Shown piece after piece: positions 33,120 to 43,424 of a stretch of 64,000 nucleotides of DNA. Numbering within the stretch: the stretch's first letter is position 1; each line of letters begins with the position of its first letter. The stretch comes from Takakia lepidozioides (lineage: Eukaryota > Streptophyta > Takakiopsida > Takakiales > Takakiaceae). Both the position numbers and the translations under genes were made by a program. The notes beneath the pieces are model-generated. The model made no database searches, was not told the origin of the DNA, and was given only the letters and a program-made list of their open reading frames with translations. The stretch lies in NCBI GenBank assembly GCA_030704615.1, contig CM060731.1, positions 85,912,756-85,976,755 on the forward strand, in the 5' to 3' direction.

Positions 33120-36097
33120 ATGAAGCATATTCAATTGCAGCAGACACCTTCACCTGCAAGAATGAGGAAGCACAAGGCAATCAGGGGGAGGGTGGAGCAG
33201 TCTCCCGCAAAACCGATTCCACAAGCTGAAGCCCAGTTCCTGCTTGATTTCCAGCCTGGTGATGTTGGGGGCGTCTCTGCTGCAGTGAAGGCAATGGGAT
33301 CGACCGATTTTGTCGATTTGGTACCGGAGGAGGGTGTTGCCGCTCAACGTTCGCAGCAAGACCTGACCACCGTTGAGGAAGATCTTCAGAATACTGCAGG
33401 CCCGGAGGAGGCCTCTGCAATTGCCGAATTGCCCGCAAAGATTCCCCAGAGTGCAGCTCCAGTTGGGGATGCTCCAGCTACTCAGCCCCTACCGCCACCT
33501 GCAGAAATGTCTCCGGAAGAATTCCAAAGTGCAGCGGATACAATGTTGGAGGAGACACACAGTAGCATTGGCAGAGTTCTGGGCAGCAGGGTATTCTAGC
33601 GGACTCTTCGAATCCCACTCTGTCGCATGGTCTCCCTTCCCATTGTCAGGCAGGCACTTCCCGGAGATGTGGATAAGCTCAAGTTTGCATTTCGAGAAGG
33701 GTACCGTCTAGGTTCGCCAGCCTTCTACGTTTCCCTTGAGAATGAGGACGGCGAATCTCGTGGACCCACTGTGGATGAATTGTCAACCTGGGATACCCAC
33801 TGGCACACTCGCAACGACAAATTCGAGGCAACGCTGAAGGGTGATCCAGACTTTGGCCACATGTCGGATAAAATGTTCTTTGTGTGGGACGGGAATCACC
33901 GACTTCTTGCCTGGTGGGAGTACATCAAGCAGAACCATGCCAAGCACATTGGCTGGCATTACATGGTGGAGTGTGTCATCCTCAAGGTGAAGGCGGCAGA
34001 CTCCTCCCTGCTCAAGAATGCCATGGCGGACCTCGACTCGTAAGATACTCATACCCTCCCAAGCACGTTCGAAATGCGGTGCCGTATTTCGGTTTCCAAT
34101 CTGTTTTGTTTCCGTGCTTCCGTGGACTGAACTGGAGAGTGTGCCTTGCAGGGTCACTGAAAATGCGTACGTGCATACCCACATGGCACATATGCTATAC
34201 AGGGTGAGGAAAACTGGTCTCACTGATCCGCACACGTTTGCGGAAATGCTGGAGCCCGAGCTCATTCAGAAAGCTGTGGCAAAAATTGACCGGACATGGT
34301 ATCGTCTCACTATAGATGGAATGGTGGAGGTGATATACGAAGTAAGTCGTCCTCCCATTTCCCTCTGCTCATCCTTCCCCAATTTTCAGTAATCTTTCCA
34401 CATGAATCGAATGTAACGCTTCTGCATGTTTTTGTTGGCAGTCAAACATCAAGCTGGATTTGGCCCATGCCAAACGCTTCTTCATGGAAAGTGAGGGGCA
34501 GGTCAAAACGTTGCAGTCATTGACTGAGCACTTGAAGGAAGCCGGGGTCAAGTCCAGAACGAAATACAAGTCAAAGCTTGTGAAGCTGGTGGCCATTGCA
34601 GATCCGGCACTTGGAAAGGACTTCATCCCCGAGATTGCAAAACACTATTCTCGGGCCATGTAGCCGACCATGCAGTTGGAGAAACTGCATCACCTCTCAA
34701 CGGCATGTGTTGAGGCGAAAGAGAAGGTGAGGTTTCAATGCACTGAAGTTCATTTCTAGCAATAGCCACTCTTCTTCCTGCTCCTGACATTGGATCGGAA
34801 ATGGCAGACATGGTGGCTGTCGATCTGGAATGCATCGGAGAGTATAAAGACAATGTGGTCTTTTCCACTTGAAGTTTCCGACCCTGCAGTGGATGTGTGG
34901 CTCAACCGCATGACTTGGTGGTTCCAGGTAATTCAAGGTACTTCCCCAGATTTGCTTTTCTGAAATGAATTCCCTGAACTGCTACGTGACAATGCATGTG
35001 GGAATCGCAGGTAGTGACGAATGCGAAGGAGCAAGTCGTAATGCACACAAATTTGTTCGGCTTGTACGTCAAATGGGATGGAACACAGACACTGGAAGAC
35101 TACGTGACACGTTTCAGATGTGCGTACAAGGACAACCTCTTCGCCCAAGAAGGAGCGTGGAGTTTACACATCAGGAGGGAGCGGGAAAAGCTGTAATGCA
35201 AATTGTTTACAGGTGAAGCCCAGCTGTCCTTCTATGCGAAGCCTGGTTATGAGGTTTGTCTGGGAAATGCGGCACCGCATTCGCATTTTATGTTTTCGGT
35301 TGCACTCTGCGAGTACGTTGCTCTCAACTTTTGCTCACGCATGCTGATTACCCTGCAGGAATATGAAATACGTGCTTCTTCAGACAGGGGCCCTGACTCA
35401 AGAGCCCCCGTTCTTCATGGCTTGGACCGTGGCGGGCCTAAGCTGTGTCTACACACCCGAGATGCAGAAACAATGGCATGCCGCGCATCTTGTTGGATGC
35501 CCGTGGTACCTGGACATGTCTGGCGGAATTGTTGACGAGTCTGAGAAAGATCAGCACGCAAAAGCAGAAGAGAAGAGAAAGGAAAGACGTGTCCCTACTG
35601 GGCCAGAGTCAGCAAAGGAAGCTGCTGCTCTGGAACAATCCAGAAAGGCAGTTGAGATGGCACAGCAGACGGTGGATGCAGCTGTGCAGGCTCAACATAA
35701 GGGGTCGAAGAAGAGGACTCACCAGCAAGGAGCAGCAGTTGTGACACCCAAGAAAACGAAGAAGCAAAAACAGATAGTGCAGGAAGAGGGTGACGAAGAG
35801 GGCTCCGATGGAGACTTTGCAACCAGCCCACCCCCCGAAACGCAGCCGAAATCCCCTGTGCCCACCGTTGTCACGAGAGGGACGAGAACAGGCTCGGCAA
35901 AGAAGGCACTCTTCAACCCCCCGGGGGGGCACCCTTTCGAGCTGGTGGAAATGAAGAGGCCGAAAGTGGATCCCGATACAGTAGTCCAGTGTGTAAATGA
36001 GAGTTTCTTGGCGGCTTTGGATGGACGGGCAGTCAAGTTGGCATACATGAAGACCATGGAGGGTCTGAAGGGCAGAGCACTGAAGAAGGCGCACTAG
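33120..36097 (+). CDS. WDGNHRL gene, copy 1, multi-exon, broken
   Basis: Exons inferred on the plus strand: about 33120-34039, 34152-34341, 34442-34726, 34808-34927, 35011 to about 35262, and about 35361-36097. The conserved core has RIPLCRMVSLPIVRQ, YRLGSPAFYVSLENEDGES and KMFFVWDGNHRLLAWWEYIK. Later exons give HMAHMLYRVRKTGL and LVAIADPALGKDF. The last exon has a long acidic/basic tail with a coiled coil and a KKTKKQKQ basic patch, suggesting a nuclear protein. Intron positions after LDS and after EVIYE match those of copy 2 at 42-43 kb. In-frame TAGs at 33597 and 34661 and a TAA at 35194 suggest decay, although homology continues past each. WDGNHRL resembles the DGxHRL signature of ParB-like/sulfiredoxin-fold domains, but this is only a motif likeness. 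Two introns carry the palindrome repeat. Function unknown. Confidence 0.6.
34066..34092. repeat. Palindrome copy in a WDGNHRL intron
   Basis: CGAAATGCGGTGCCGTATTTCG lies in the intron 34040-34151. It shows one mismatch between arms and is the same family as arrays A1-A3. Confidence 0.75.
35262..35285. repeat. Palindrome copy in a second WDGNHRL intron
   Basis: GGAAATGCGGCACCGCATTC followed by GCATTTTATG lies in the interval between the exon ending near 35262 and the final exon. Same family as arrays A1-A3. Confidence 0.75.
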
Positions 36098-36120
36098 AAG
36101 CATTCGTGTCTTTTTCGAAT
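36092..36120. repeat. CACTA-type terminus at the end of WDGNHRL copy 1
   Basis: CACTAGAAGCATTCGTGTC, identical to the site at 18075. The last codons of the WDGNHRL frame (GCG CAC TAG) run into it, so the stop codon is supplied by this sequence. The gene's 3' end therefore coincides with an element boundary, and the natural C-terminus may be missing. Confidence 0.5.
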
Positions 36121-37640
36121 CGACTGCATGTCCGCGACCACTCCGGGAACCACTTGATAGTAAACGGGACTACTGGAGAGTCGAAACAGACAAAATTTGA
36201 AAAAGCCAAAATTGCAAGTGGTTGTAATTACTGCACATGCGACTACAAATTTGCATTCCTAATTCGATTAATGGAATAAAGATATTTATTCATTAAAGTG
36301 AATATGTAGTCGACTCAACGACTCCATGAACCACTGCGCATTCATTGCACCCATGACTCGGCAGCACATTTCCTGACGTGGCTTTCACAAAAAGAGGTAA
36401 ACAAAATGTGGCCTTGGGGGAATAGATATTTTAATACATGCTGCCTCCACCTGGCCTGTCTGGCAAGGATGCAAGTGCTGCGTCGGACATGGCGGGACGT
36501 GGGAATGCAAATCCTGACACGGCAAGGCCTTCGTATACTGTGAGCGCGCGTAGTGGCTTCTCAGAACGGTGTGACATCGGGTTCTTGGTCATTCAACATT
36601 TACAGAATGTGCTGGATGGAGGCACGATGGAGCGCACGGAGAGGTAAAGGCTGAAAGCGTTCATTAAGGTTGTGAACTACAATTATATCATGCCAAACCA
36701 GTTTTTCGGTACGCAGATGGTGTCATGAGAGATTCTGCGATTTGCGCATAGGTGGACTTAATTTTGATGTTGACTTGAAGGCAAATGTGACACCAGTGAA
36801 ACTGGAAGCTACAGGTAAGATGATGGCGTGCTACATCGCGACATAAACCTGCATTTGACATTCAGGCTTAGGATTCATGCAATTTGGTGCTACTCAGGCC
36901 TGCACAGTTCCAGAGCAGAAGTGGGAGCCCATCCCAGGGATGGGGACCTCGTAAGTGCTTCTTCATTTTGTACTCACCTTGTTTTTGCATCGCACTTGTG
37001 CTACAAGGGGCAGAGCCATTCATTTGGCTGGAGGTTCAATTCCTCTACAAGTGAGCTATTCCCGTGTCACTACAATCAGTTAGATGTGTTTGTGGTGGTT
37101 GCTGGATTTGCGGCTCTGGGGTGTCTTGCCAAGTGCTTACAGGGATCAACGTTAATGTGGACGGGGCAGTACATGTAGCATAAAAGCTCATTCACTGGTG
37201 AAGAAGACCATGTGCAAACATATGTCATGCTATTGCTTCGAGAGTGCTGCTGTTGGGCAGGTGGGAGAATGGAACAACGGTGAGAAGGAAAGCAAGGGAA
37301 GCACAAAAAGGTGTCGTTCGGTCCTACTCCTTTGGAGACACCCCCCATTCCACTGGTCTTTGTTCCTAGAAAGCATGCAGATGGGCCAGAAAATGCATGC
37401 ACACATTCACGTCTACTTCCCGTACATGAAGACGATCCTCTCCTCACATGTCAGAAACAATATGGGCAGAACAAAAAAAGGTTTGTTCACAAGACAGTCA
37501 GTGACCACATACCCATACATTATCGATACTATTAACTGTCTTGCCCTTGCTTATAAGCAAGACTGTACAAAATGGGTTCTAAGGACAGTAAGAGTCCTTA
37601 GCATAGCTCTCGTCTATGAGCTATTGGCTTAATGGACACT
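36121..37640. other. Non-coding stretch, CACTA interior
   Basis: No gene recognised. CGACTC words recur around 36310-36330, like the subterminal motif at 18117. Short exon-like pieces cannot be tied to a known protein. Confidence 0.3.
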
Positions 37641-37645
37641 GAGAT

Positions 37646-38440
37646 TCAGCTGGGCTCACTATCCGTATCCAAATAATCTTCCCCTTCACTACCCACATCT
37701 GCAATTTGCCTGGCGATAATTACCAACCCTGGAATGTCTTCCTCATTAAAGGTAACTGCTCCTTCCAAAGAGACTGGTTCGGCCGTATCTGGTAGATTTT
37801 GTGATTCCCTCAGACCCTCGTGGTCGGCATTCTCCCCTAGGTCCAGATCATGGACGTCGGCAACGACTCGTTTGGCCCGAGGGTCCTTGTGAAGAACCAC
37901 CTTCCATCCCGGCGCATGGATGTCATCTGAAAAGAAAACTTGCTCAACTTGCGATGGGAAGATGAATGGCTCTTCATCTTGTGGTAGCATTTTTCTGAAA
38001 TCAGCAAGGAGGAACCCGTACTCATCCCGTTTCATGGTGGCATTCTCTCCTACCATATTGGCTTTTACCCAAGAACAACGGAATAGAATTGGCTTCACAA
38101 GACCATAGTCTAGTTTAAGGATCTCTTTGATCACTCCTACATATTGCACATGGCATGAAATTGGATTCCGATCTCGTGCACAGCTCCTACTCTCTTGTTC
38201 AAAAAATGATGCCACTCCGCTGTCATAAGTCACCAGGAGGCTGGTGTTGGCATCGTCCACTCTATAGTGATTGCCATATGCTTTCATTGACCGGTACAAA
38301 GTGGCAATCAGCCCTGGGGGGAATGACAGACTCACCATGCCCTCATCTGGGTCCTCGTTCTCTGATGCGTACACTGCAATTGCAGATCTGACCCACACTG
38401 TAAAGGGCTGCAGCTCCTCCATTGTTGTCGGGTACTCCAC
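37646..38440 (-). pseudogene. CACTA transposase C-terminal DUF4216 segment
   Basis: A 264-residue minus-strand frame containing YVGVIKEILKLDYGLVKPIL, RCSWVKANM, GFLLADFRKMLPQDEEPFIF and SQVEQVFFSDDIHAPGWKVV, followed by an acidic tail. This is the DUF4216 block that follows TNP2 and DUF4218 in CACTA transposases. It lies downstream, on the same strand, of the fragment at 39013-38819, so both come from one degraded element. The TNP2 core is absent here. Confidence 0.82.
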
Positions 38441-38818
38441 CGGGGATCAACGCCTACGACCGCCCCTCCGCCATGCTTTTGCAAATGCTCTCCGTTCCGT
38501 TTTCAGGCGGACCTTCTCCGCTGCGTATTTTCTGGCAGAAACCAAATAGAAGCTGCAACTCAGTCCCCCTGACCAACACCGTACTGTACATGCATGCCAC
38601 ATGTAGAGTGTGTCCTTTCAAGCACATTGTAGTGATGCAGCCTACTTCATGATCACTTGCAAGCAACAACACCAACTACGAAACACCCTCTGTTGTCGTC
38701 TGAAGCACCCTGTTAGTACACGATCCCACTCCCATAGTGGCCGGAATGACTTGTGACAATATATATGTAATTCATGCATACAAAGACCATTAAGAATAGC
38801 ACAGGAGGGATGTAAAGT

Positions 38819-39013
38819 TTACACCCACTGTCTCCATGGTGTCATGGTTGTTGTGTTGTTCAGCACATAATCATGTGCCACATCCCGAAGGCGCGGGCTC
38901 ATGGCACGCTTTGTTCCACCACCTTCTAGGACCTCGCCTACAACTCCTTCTTCCTCGTTCTCGTCCCACACCCGTCGTTGTATTGCATCAAATGAAGACA
39001 TATACTCGGGCAC
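38819..39013 (-). pseudogene. CACTA transposase fragment between DUF4218 and DUF4216
   Basis: PEYMSSFDAIQRRVWDENEE and LRDVAHDYVLNNTTTMTPW match the second TNP2 copy (TEYMAELHHTRRHVWDQNED; VRDATHTYVLRNSEVVAPYL). The fragment starts abruptly at 39013, where plus-strand GCM-like sequence begins. Confidence 0.75.
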
Positions 39014-39911
39014 AGTTTATTTGGAAGAAGAAAGGAAGGATGTTCCTGGACAGGTTGACGAGACCATTGTCGTGCTAGGTAACGACGGAGGTTGCAGAAT
39101 CGAATGGCACGTACCCCCATCAGACACCATCATGTACCGAGCTATGGGAATGCCCATTCCCTTTCCAAATCAGTTGTTGCCCACACCATCCACAAAGGAG
39201 TTGGAAAACCGACAGGCGGCCACTGCCAACAGAGAGGTATGCAACGATAATCATTCCCGACCTGGACCGTCAAGACCCTCCATAGCTTCTCGTGTGGAGG
39301 TATTCGACATTTCCGACGAGGAAGATGAGTGCATTGAGGTCCCCGTGTCCTCCACACGGTCGTTCAAATCCGACATGGACGTCTCTGCAGGTGCTACGCA
39401 TGTACCCTCGAGCATAACTCCAACCCGGTCCATTGTGCAGCTCCTACGGCAACATCACCTCGATGGTTCTCGCTCCGAACTGGCTGCTCTCGACTATGCC
39501 AAATTTCCAGTCAGGAAGGTAACGTATCTGCCTCCCAAAGTTGATGGCAATGTCATCTTCGAGTTTCCACCTGTTACTTTGTCAAACAAAGCCTCAGGGA
39601 TGTTAACAGATATGGATCGAAAGCATGACAGACACCCCTGGTGTGTGACGAAGACCAGTAGCACGGAAATTGCTAATGGTGTTCGTGTACGATACGTCCT
39701 CTGCGAGGGGAAGCTGAGATTCCTCAATCCCGCCTGCTTCCACTTTCTGTCCAAATGAGGGCGGAGAAACGAGACGGATTGGACTGGCACAACCCATCAT
39801 CCATTCATTGTCTCCAGCCAAGCTCCTGCGGGTACTTTCAAGTGCGCACATTGCAAAGAACCACCGACGTGCATGTCAATGTGCAGAGCCAAGCAATATT
39901 ACGTAATCCAT
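39014..39911 (+). pseudogene. GCM/MULE-like transposase fragment, N-terminal half
   Basis: The plus strand carries the N-terminal zinc-binding region of the GCM-like family seen at 43.4 and 52.6 kb: SRVEVFDISDEEDECIEVPV, SGMLTDMDRKHDRHPWCVTK, then LRFLNPACFHFLSK. A TGA at 39756 replaces the GGA of the 43.9-kb copy; reading then continues through CAHCKEPPTCMSMCRAKQYY. Homology stops at 39911. From about 39284 to 39911 it is nearly identical to 43425-44055, so the duplication is recent. It begins at a junction with CACTA sequence at 39013. Confidence 0.7.
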
Positions 39912-40748
39912 GGATTCTTGGACCTCGAAGCTGTTCGTAACAACAATTCCTCCCTGTCCGGCCCAAAGCCCCATTGTTTCCCGCTCAGGAACTTGTAGTA
40001 CGTGGCTTGCTGCATGATTGCTCTATCGATGTCCTCCGTTGTGGCCGTCACTACGTCCACCAGATGTGCGGCAGAAGACGCTCGCCAAGAGGAGTGGACT
40101 GATTCTGCCATATTCATGTTCGGCATGTCCGTGTTGGAATCCAAGCACCGCTCCTACAATGACACAAACAATGGTGAGGGACCAATGGAAAGGTCCGTAA
40201 TAGAAAGACAATTGCACAAAAATGACAGCATCATACCTCCCGCATGTACTGTCCGAACTATCGATACCGGAAATGCCACCACCCCAACCAGCTGTGCAAG
40301 GCTCCCAGATTGGTTGTCTCCACTGCACTTGACGTGTTCCACCAAGCCTCGATGATAGCAAACTTAACCTCCGCGTCATCAAATGTGGGTGCATCCTTCC
40401 ACGCCGTACAAAGGACACGGTGTTCAGCTTGGAATGAGCTAGCAACAAATTTGGTAGTGTAGTGAGATAGACTCTGCATCCAATGGAATCCACATGATCT
40501 CTCTTTGACCTACAGTATAAGCAGTAAAATACTCCACACCCACACCAAGAGTTGCTCCAAAATATGCCACGTGTTGCCTTGACAAAAATACACGTGGTGC
40601 CCATACCGTTTGCCCAGATGTCGTCAAGCCATGGTGACAGGCTATCGCATAATTTTCCCGTAGGTGTGGACAAGTCCACACCCTTTGTACGTCTAGAATC
40701 CACGTGGCGGTGTTTGCTAAAGCACACATCGCCCGTGGAAAAAACCAT
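39912..40748 (-). pseudogene. MULE-like transposase C-terminal exons, inverted
   Basis: On the minus strand 40479-40258 encodes SHYTTKFVASSFQAEHRVLC, AEVKFAIIEAWWNTSSAVET and a WLGWWHFRYR end at a possible donor. Further on, 40144-39899 encodes SNTDMPNMNMAESVHSSW and ATTEDIDRAIMQQATYYKFL. The NxAExxHxxW pattern followed by a Gln-rich helix is typical after the DDE domain of MULE/GCM-like transposases. It probably belongs to the same family as the adjacent plus-strand N-terminal half but lies in the opposite orientation, so the gene was rearranged with loss of the catalytic middle. Confidence 0.5.
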
Positions 40749-40913
40749 TCACCCCGTGAAAAAAGCCACCTGTAGATTCAGCCACCCGTGGATTTTTCCA
40801 CAGGGCCACCCGAGAGCTAGGCCGTCCACGGGGTGTCCGAAAGCACTAGTCGTTTCTTACACCCACGACAGGTGTGGATTGCGGCTGATTCCACAGCAAA
40901 AAGTGTGGAAAAA

Positions 40914-40944
40914 GCTGTGGAAAAAGCCAGTTTCTCTTCTAGTG
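40914..40944. repeat. CACTA-type right terminus before hairpin array 1
   Basis: GTGGAAAAAGCCAGTTTCTC followed by TTCTAGTG. Reversed, it starts CACTAGAAG and contains CTTTTTC, like the left terminus at 36092. The next bases, AAT, are followed at once by hairpin array 1. A close relative (GTGGAAAAAGCCGGTTTCTG followed by TTCTAGTG) precedes array 2 at 50427-50454. Confidence 0.45.
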
Positions 40945-41960
40945 AATTCACCCTGAATAGGAAGCTCAAACAGTGTGCGTCAATGCACACTGTTTGAGCC
41001 CCCCCTTGTGCCTTGTTTTTTTGGTGTGGAAATGGTGCACATAGGGGCCTCTCTGTCTGGTTCAATCCACCCCTAATTCGAAGCTCAAACAGTGTGCGCC
41101 AACGCACACTGTTTGAGCCCCTCTTCTCATTGTTTTTTTCATAATAAAATCGTCCAGACAGGGTAACTCTGTGAGGTTCAATCCACACTAACCTGGCAGC
41201 TCAAACAGTGTGCGTCAACGCACACTGTTTGAGCCCCCCTTGTAATTGTTTCTTGAATGTGAAAATCGTGCACACAGTCGCCTCTCTCTAAGGTTCATTC
41301 CACCCTTTTTTGGAAGCTCAAACAGTGTGTGGCATTGCACACTGTTTGAGCCCACACTTGACATTATTTTTTCATTTTAGAATCGACCACAAAGGTCATC
41401 TCTGTCAAGTTCAATTCACACTTACCTGGCAGCCCAAACAGTGTGCGTCAACGCACACTGTTTGAGCCCCCTGATTTGCTTGTTTTTGTGCACCTAGGGC
41501 TAGTCTGGCAGGTCGAAATGGAAGCTCAAATAGTGTGCGGCAACGCACAGTGTTTGAGCCCCCTTGTCTGCTTGTTTTTTGTTGTGAAAATCAGGCACCT
41601 AGGGCCACTCTGGCAGGTTGAAACGAACCCTTTTTGGAAGCTCAAACAGTGTGCGGCAACGCACACTGTTTGAGCCCCCTCTGCTTGTTTTTCTATGTGA
41701 AATTGGGCCAAACAGGGCCAATATGCATGCTCAAAACACCCATAGTTGGTAGGACGAAGAGTGTGCGGCAACACACACTGTTTGTGCCCCCTTTTGGGCC
41801 CCCTCTCTGCCTGTTTTTTTGTGGAAATGGGCCACATAGGACAAAATACCACTATTTGGAAGCTGAAACATTGTGCGGCAATGCACAGTATTTTCGGCCC
41901 CCACACTGCTTGTTTTCTGATGAGAAATTGGGCCACATAGGGCCTCTTTGCCATGCTCAA
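40945..41960. repeat. Hairpin array 1, about 117-bp period
   Basis: Nine copies, two degenerate, of an inverted repeat CTCAAACAGTGTGCG-(3-5 nt)-CGCACACTGTTTGAG. They are spaced about 90-118 bases apart with spacers containing TTGTTTTTT and GGTTCAATCCACCCC. Single strands could form 15-bp stems with tiny loops. The array lies just upstream of WDGNHRL copy 2. Its units are the reverse complement of those in array 2. Confidence 0.92.
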
Positions 41961-41987
41961 AACACCATCGTTTCATGCCTCTCTCTT

Positions 41988-41996
41988 ATATCAATT
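41988..41996 (+). promoter_or_regulatory. Possible TATA element of WDGNHRL copy 2
   Basis: TTATATCAA lies 26-34 bases upstream of the ATG at 42022, between hairpin array 1 and the gene. The CCGCAG directly before the coding sequence could instead be a splice acceptor, in which case the true 5' exon is elsewhere. Weak evidence. Confidence 0.3.
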
Positions 41997-42021
41997 TGAA
42001 TGAACAACTCCGCAGGAGAAG

Positions 42022-43424
42022 ATGCAAAGTGTGGCGGGTGAGATACCTTCGGGGCAGGGGAAGGAGATCATTGTTGATGTGGACGATGAGTTCTATGAAA
42101 GCAAATCTGTTGAGATGTTGGGGGGTCAGAAGGTAAACTCTCAGCTTGTGGTGCAAAGTATGCTTGCCCCGGGTGGGAGGTTAAAGATTCCCCTATGTAG
42201 GTTGGTTTCCATGCCCGTCGTTCGTCCACCCCTCATCAAGGACATCCTGAAGCTGGAGGCCGAGTTTGTTCATGGGTATGTGGATGGATCTGCAGTCTTT
42301 TACGTTTCTACAAAGGATTCCAGAGGCAATGAGCTCCTTGTGGATGAGTCAATCGTGGACTCCTGGGATCCCATTTGGAGACAGGTGAACAAATCCTTCG
42401 AACTTCTTCTCTCTAGGAAACCTTCCACCGAGGCATTCTCAGGGAAGATGTTTCACGTTTGGGATGGCAACCACCGGTTGCTTGCATGGATGGCTGTCAT
42501 TGGGAGGCTGCACTCACAGGAGGAAGAGTGGCATTACTCTGTTCGATCAATGGTGCTGGATTGTGTCGGGAACATGATGGGTCTACTGACGGCAATGAAT
42601 GATGTGAACAGGTTGGTTTCTCATTCTACATGTTCCACTTGTGGTTCCGTGGTTCTTTGGTTCCAGTCCTCTGTTGACGGTCCTTGCATTTCATTCTGAC
42701 TTTCACACATCATTCTGCAGAGGGACGGAGACATTGCATGTCAAAACGAGTCTGGTTCACACACTGTACAGGATACAAAGGATCGGGCAGATGCCCTTGA
42801 CCAACTTCAAGACCATCCTTTCAGCAGAGACGTACAAGAAGTGCGAAAGCTCCAAGACAACAGAAACGTGGTACTCGTTGACCCGTGAGGTTTTCATGGA
42901 GTATATGTACGCGGTGAGATACATCTTCCAGCATCTGGCCTTTCGATATTCCTGCTTCCACATGTTTGTTTCTGTTTGTTTCCCTTGCCCTTGGGTTGAT
43001 GCAACTCTCGTGCATTCCCTTGCAGCAAGACATTGCAGATGCAGGAGAGCGTGACAAACTGGAATACTACAGCTCTACCCCTGAGGAGAGAAGGACAGCA
43101 AAGGGTGTTGAGAGTCACATCCAGAAAGAGATGACCACCACAAGAAGGACTATTATGAGTGCTTTTGTGAAACAACTGAGAATTGCAGACCCAACCTTCG
43201 GACCAGAGTTCTTTCAAGAGGTGAAAAACCATTACAACAAGCCAGGCAAGCCGGAGATGGCCCAGGAGTAGTTACACAGGTTGTCTACTGCCGTTGTGTC
43301 TTCAGAACAGAAGGTGAAGTGGCTACAGATATGGAACTCCGATCCCACTGTTAGGGATACCCACATGTTCCCCAGGCCGGAGAAAGAGAAGAAGACCCAG
43401 CGTGTCATTCCTGTCAGTGACAAC
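42022..43424 (+). CDS. WDGNHRL gene, copy 2, three visible exons
   Basis: Exons: 42022-42611, 42721-42913 and 43026 to about 43424. Residues about 56-66 read IPLCRLVSMPV, then KLEAEFVHGYVDGSAVFYVS and, at 143-156, MFHVWDGNHRLLAW. Exon 2 gives VHTLYRIQRIGQMPLTNFKT and YSLTREVFMEYMYA. Exon 3 gives LRIADPTFGPEFFQEVKNHY. Exon borders match copy 1, with a phase-2 then a phase-0 intron. A TAG at 43269 falls where copy 1 has Lys; homology resumes after it (LHRLSTAVVSSEQK against LHHLSTACVEAKEK, KWLQIWNS). At about 43425 the gene is cut by GCM-like sequence, so the acidic tail of copy 1 is absent. The motif suggests a ParB/sulfiredoxin-like fold but the family is unrecognised. Copy 1 and copy 2 are well diverged, so conserved introns imply the family was once functional. 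Confidence 0.62.

Noticed and set aside
33600-33620. A tRNA B-box-like TTCGAATCCC
   Set aside because: It lies within the WDGNHRL coding frame and no A box or cloverleaf can be drawn around it.
36092-40944. A single complete CACTA element from 36092 to 40944
   Set aside because: The ends are compatible, but the flanking trinucleotides (GCG and AAT) differ and the interior includes GCM-like sequence, so it is more likely composite.
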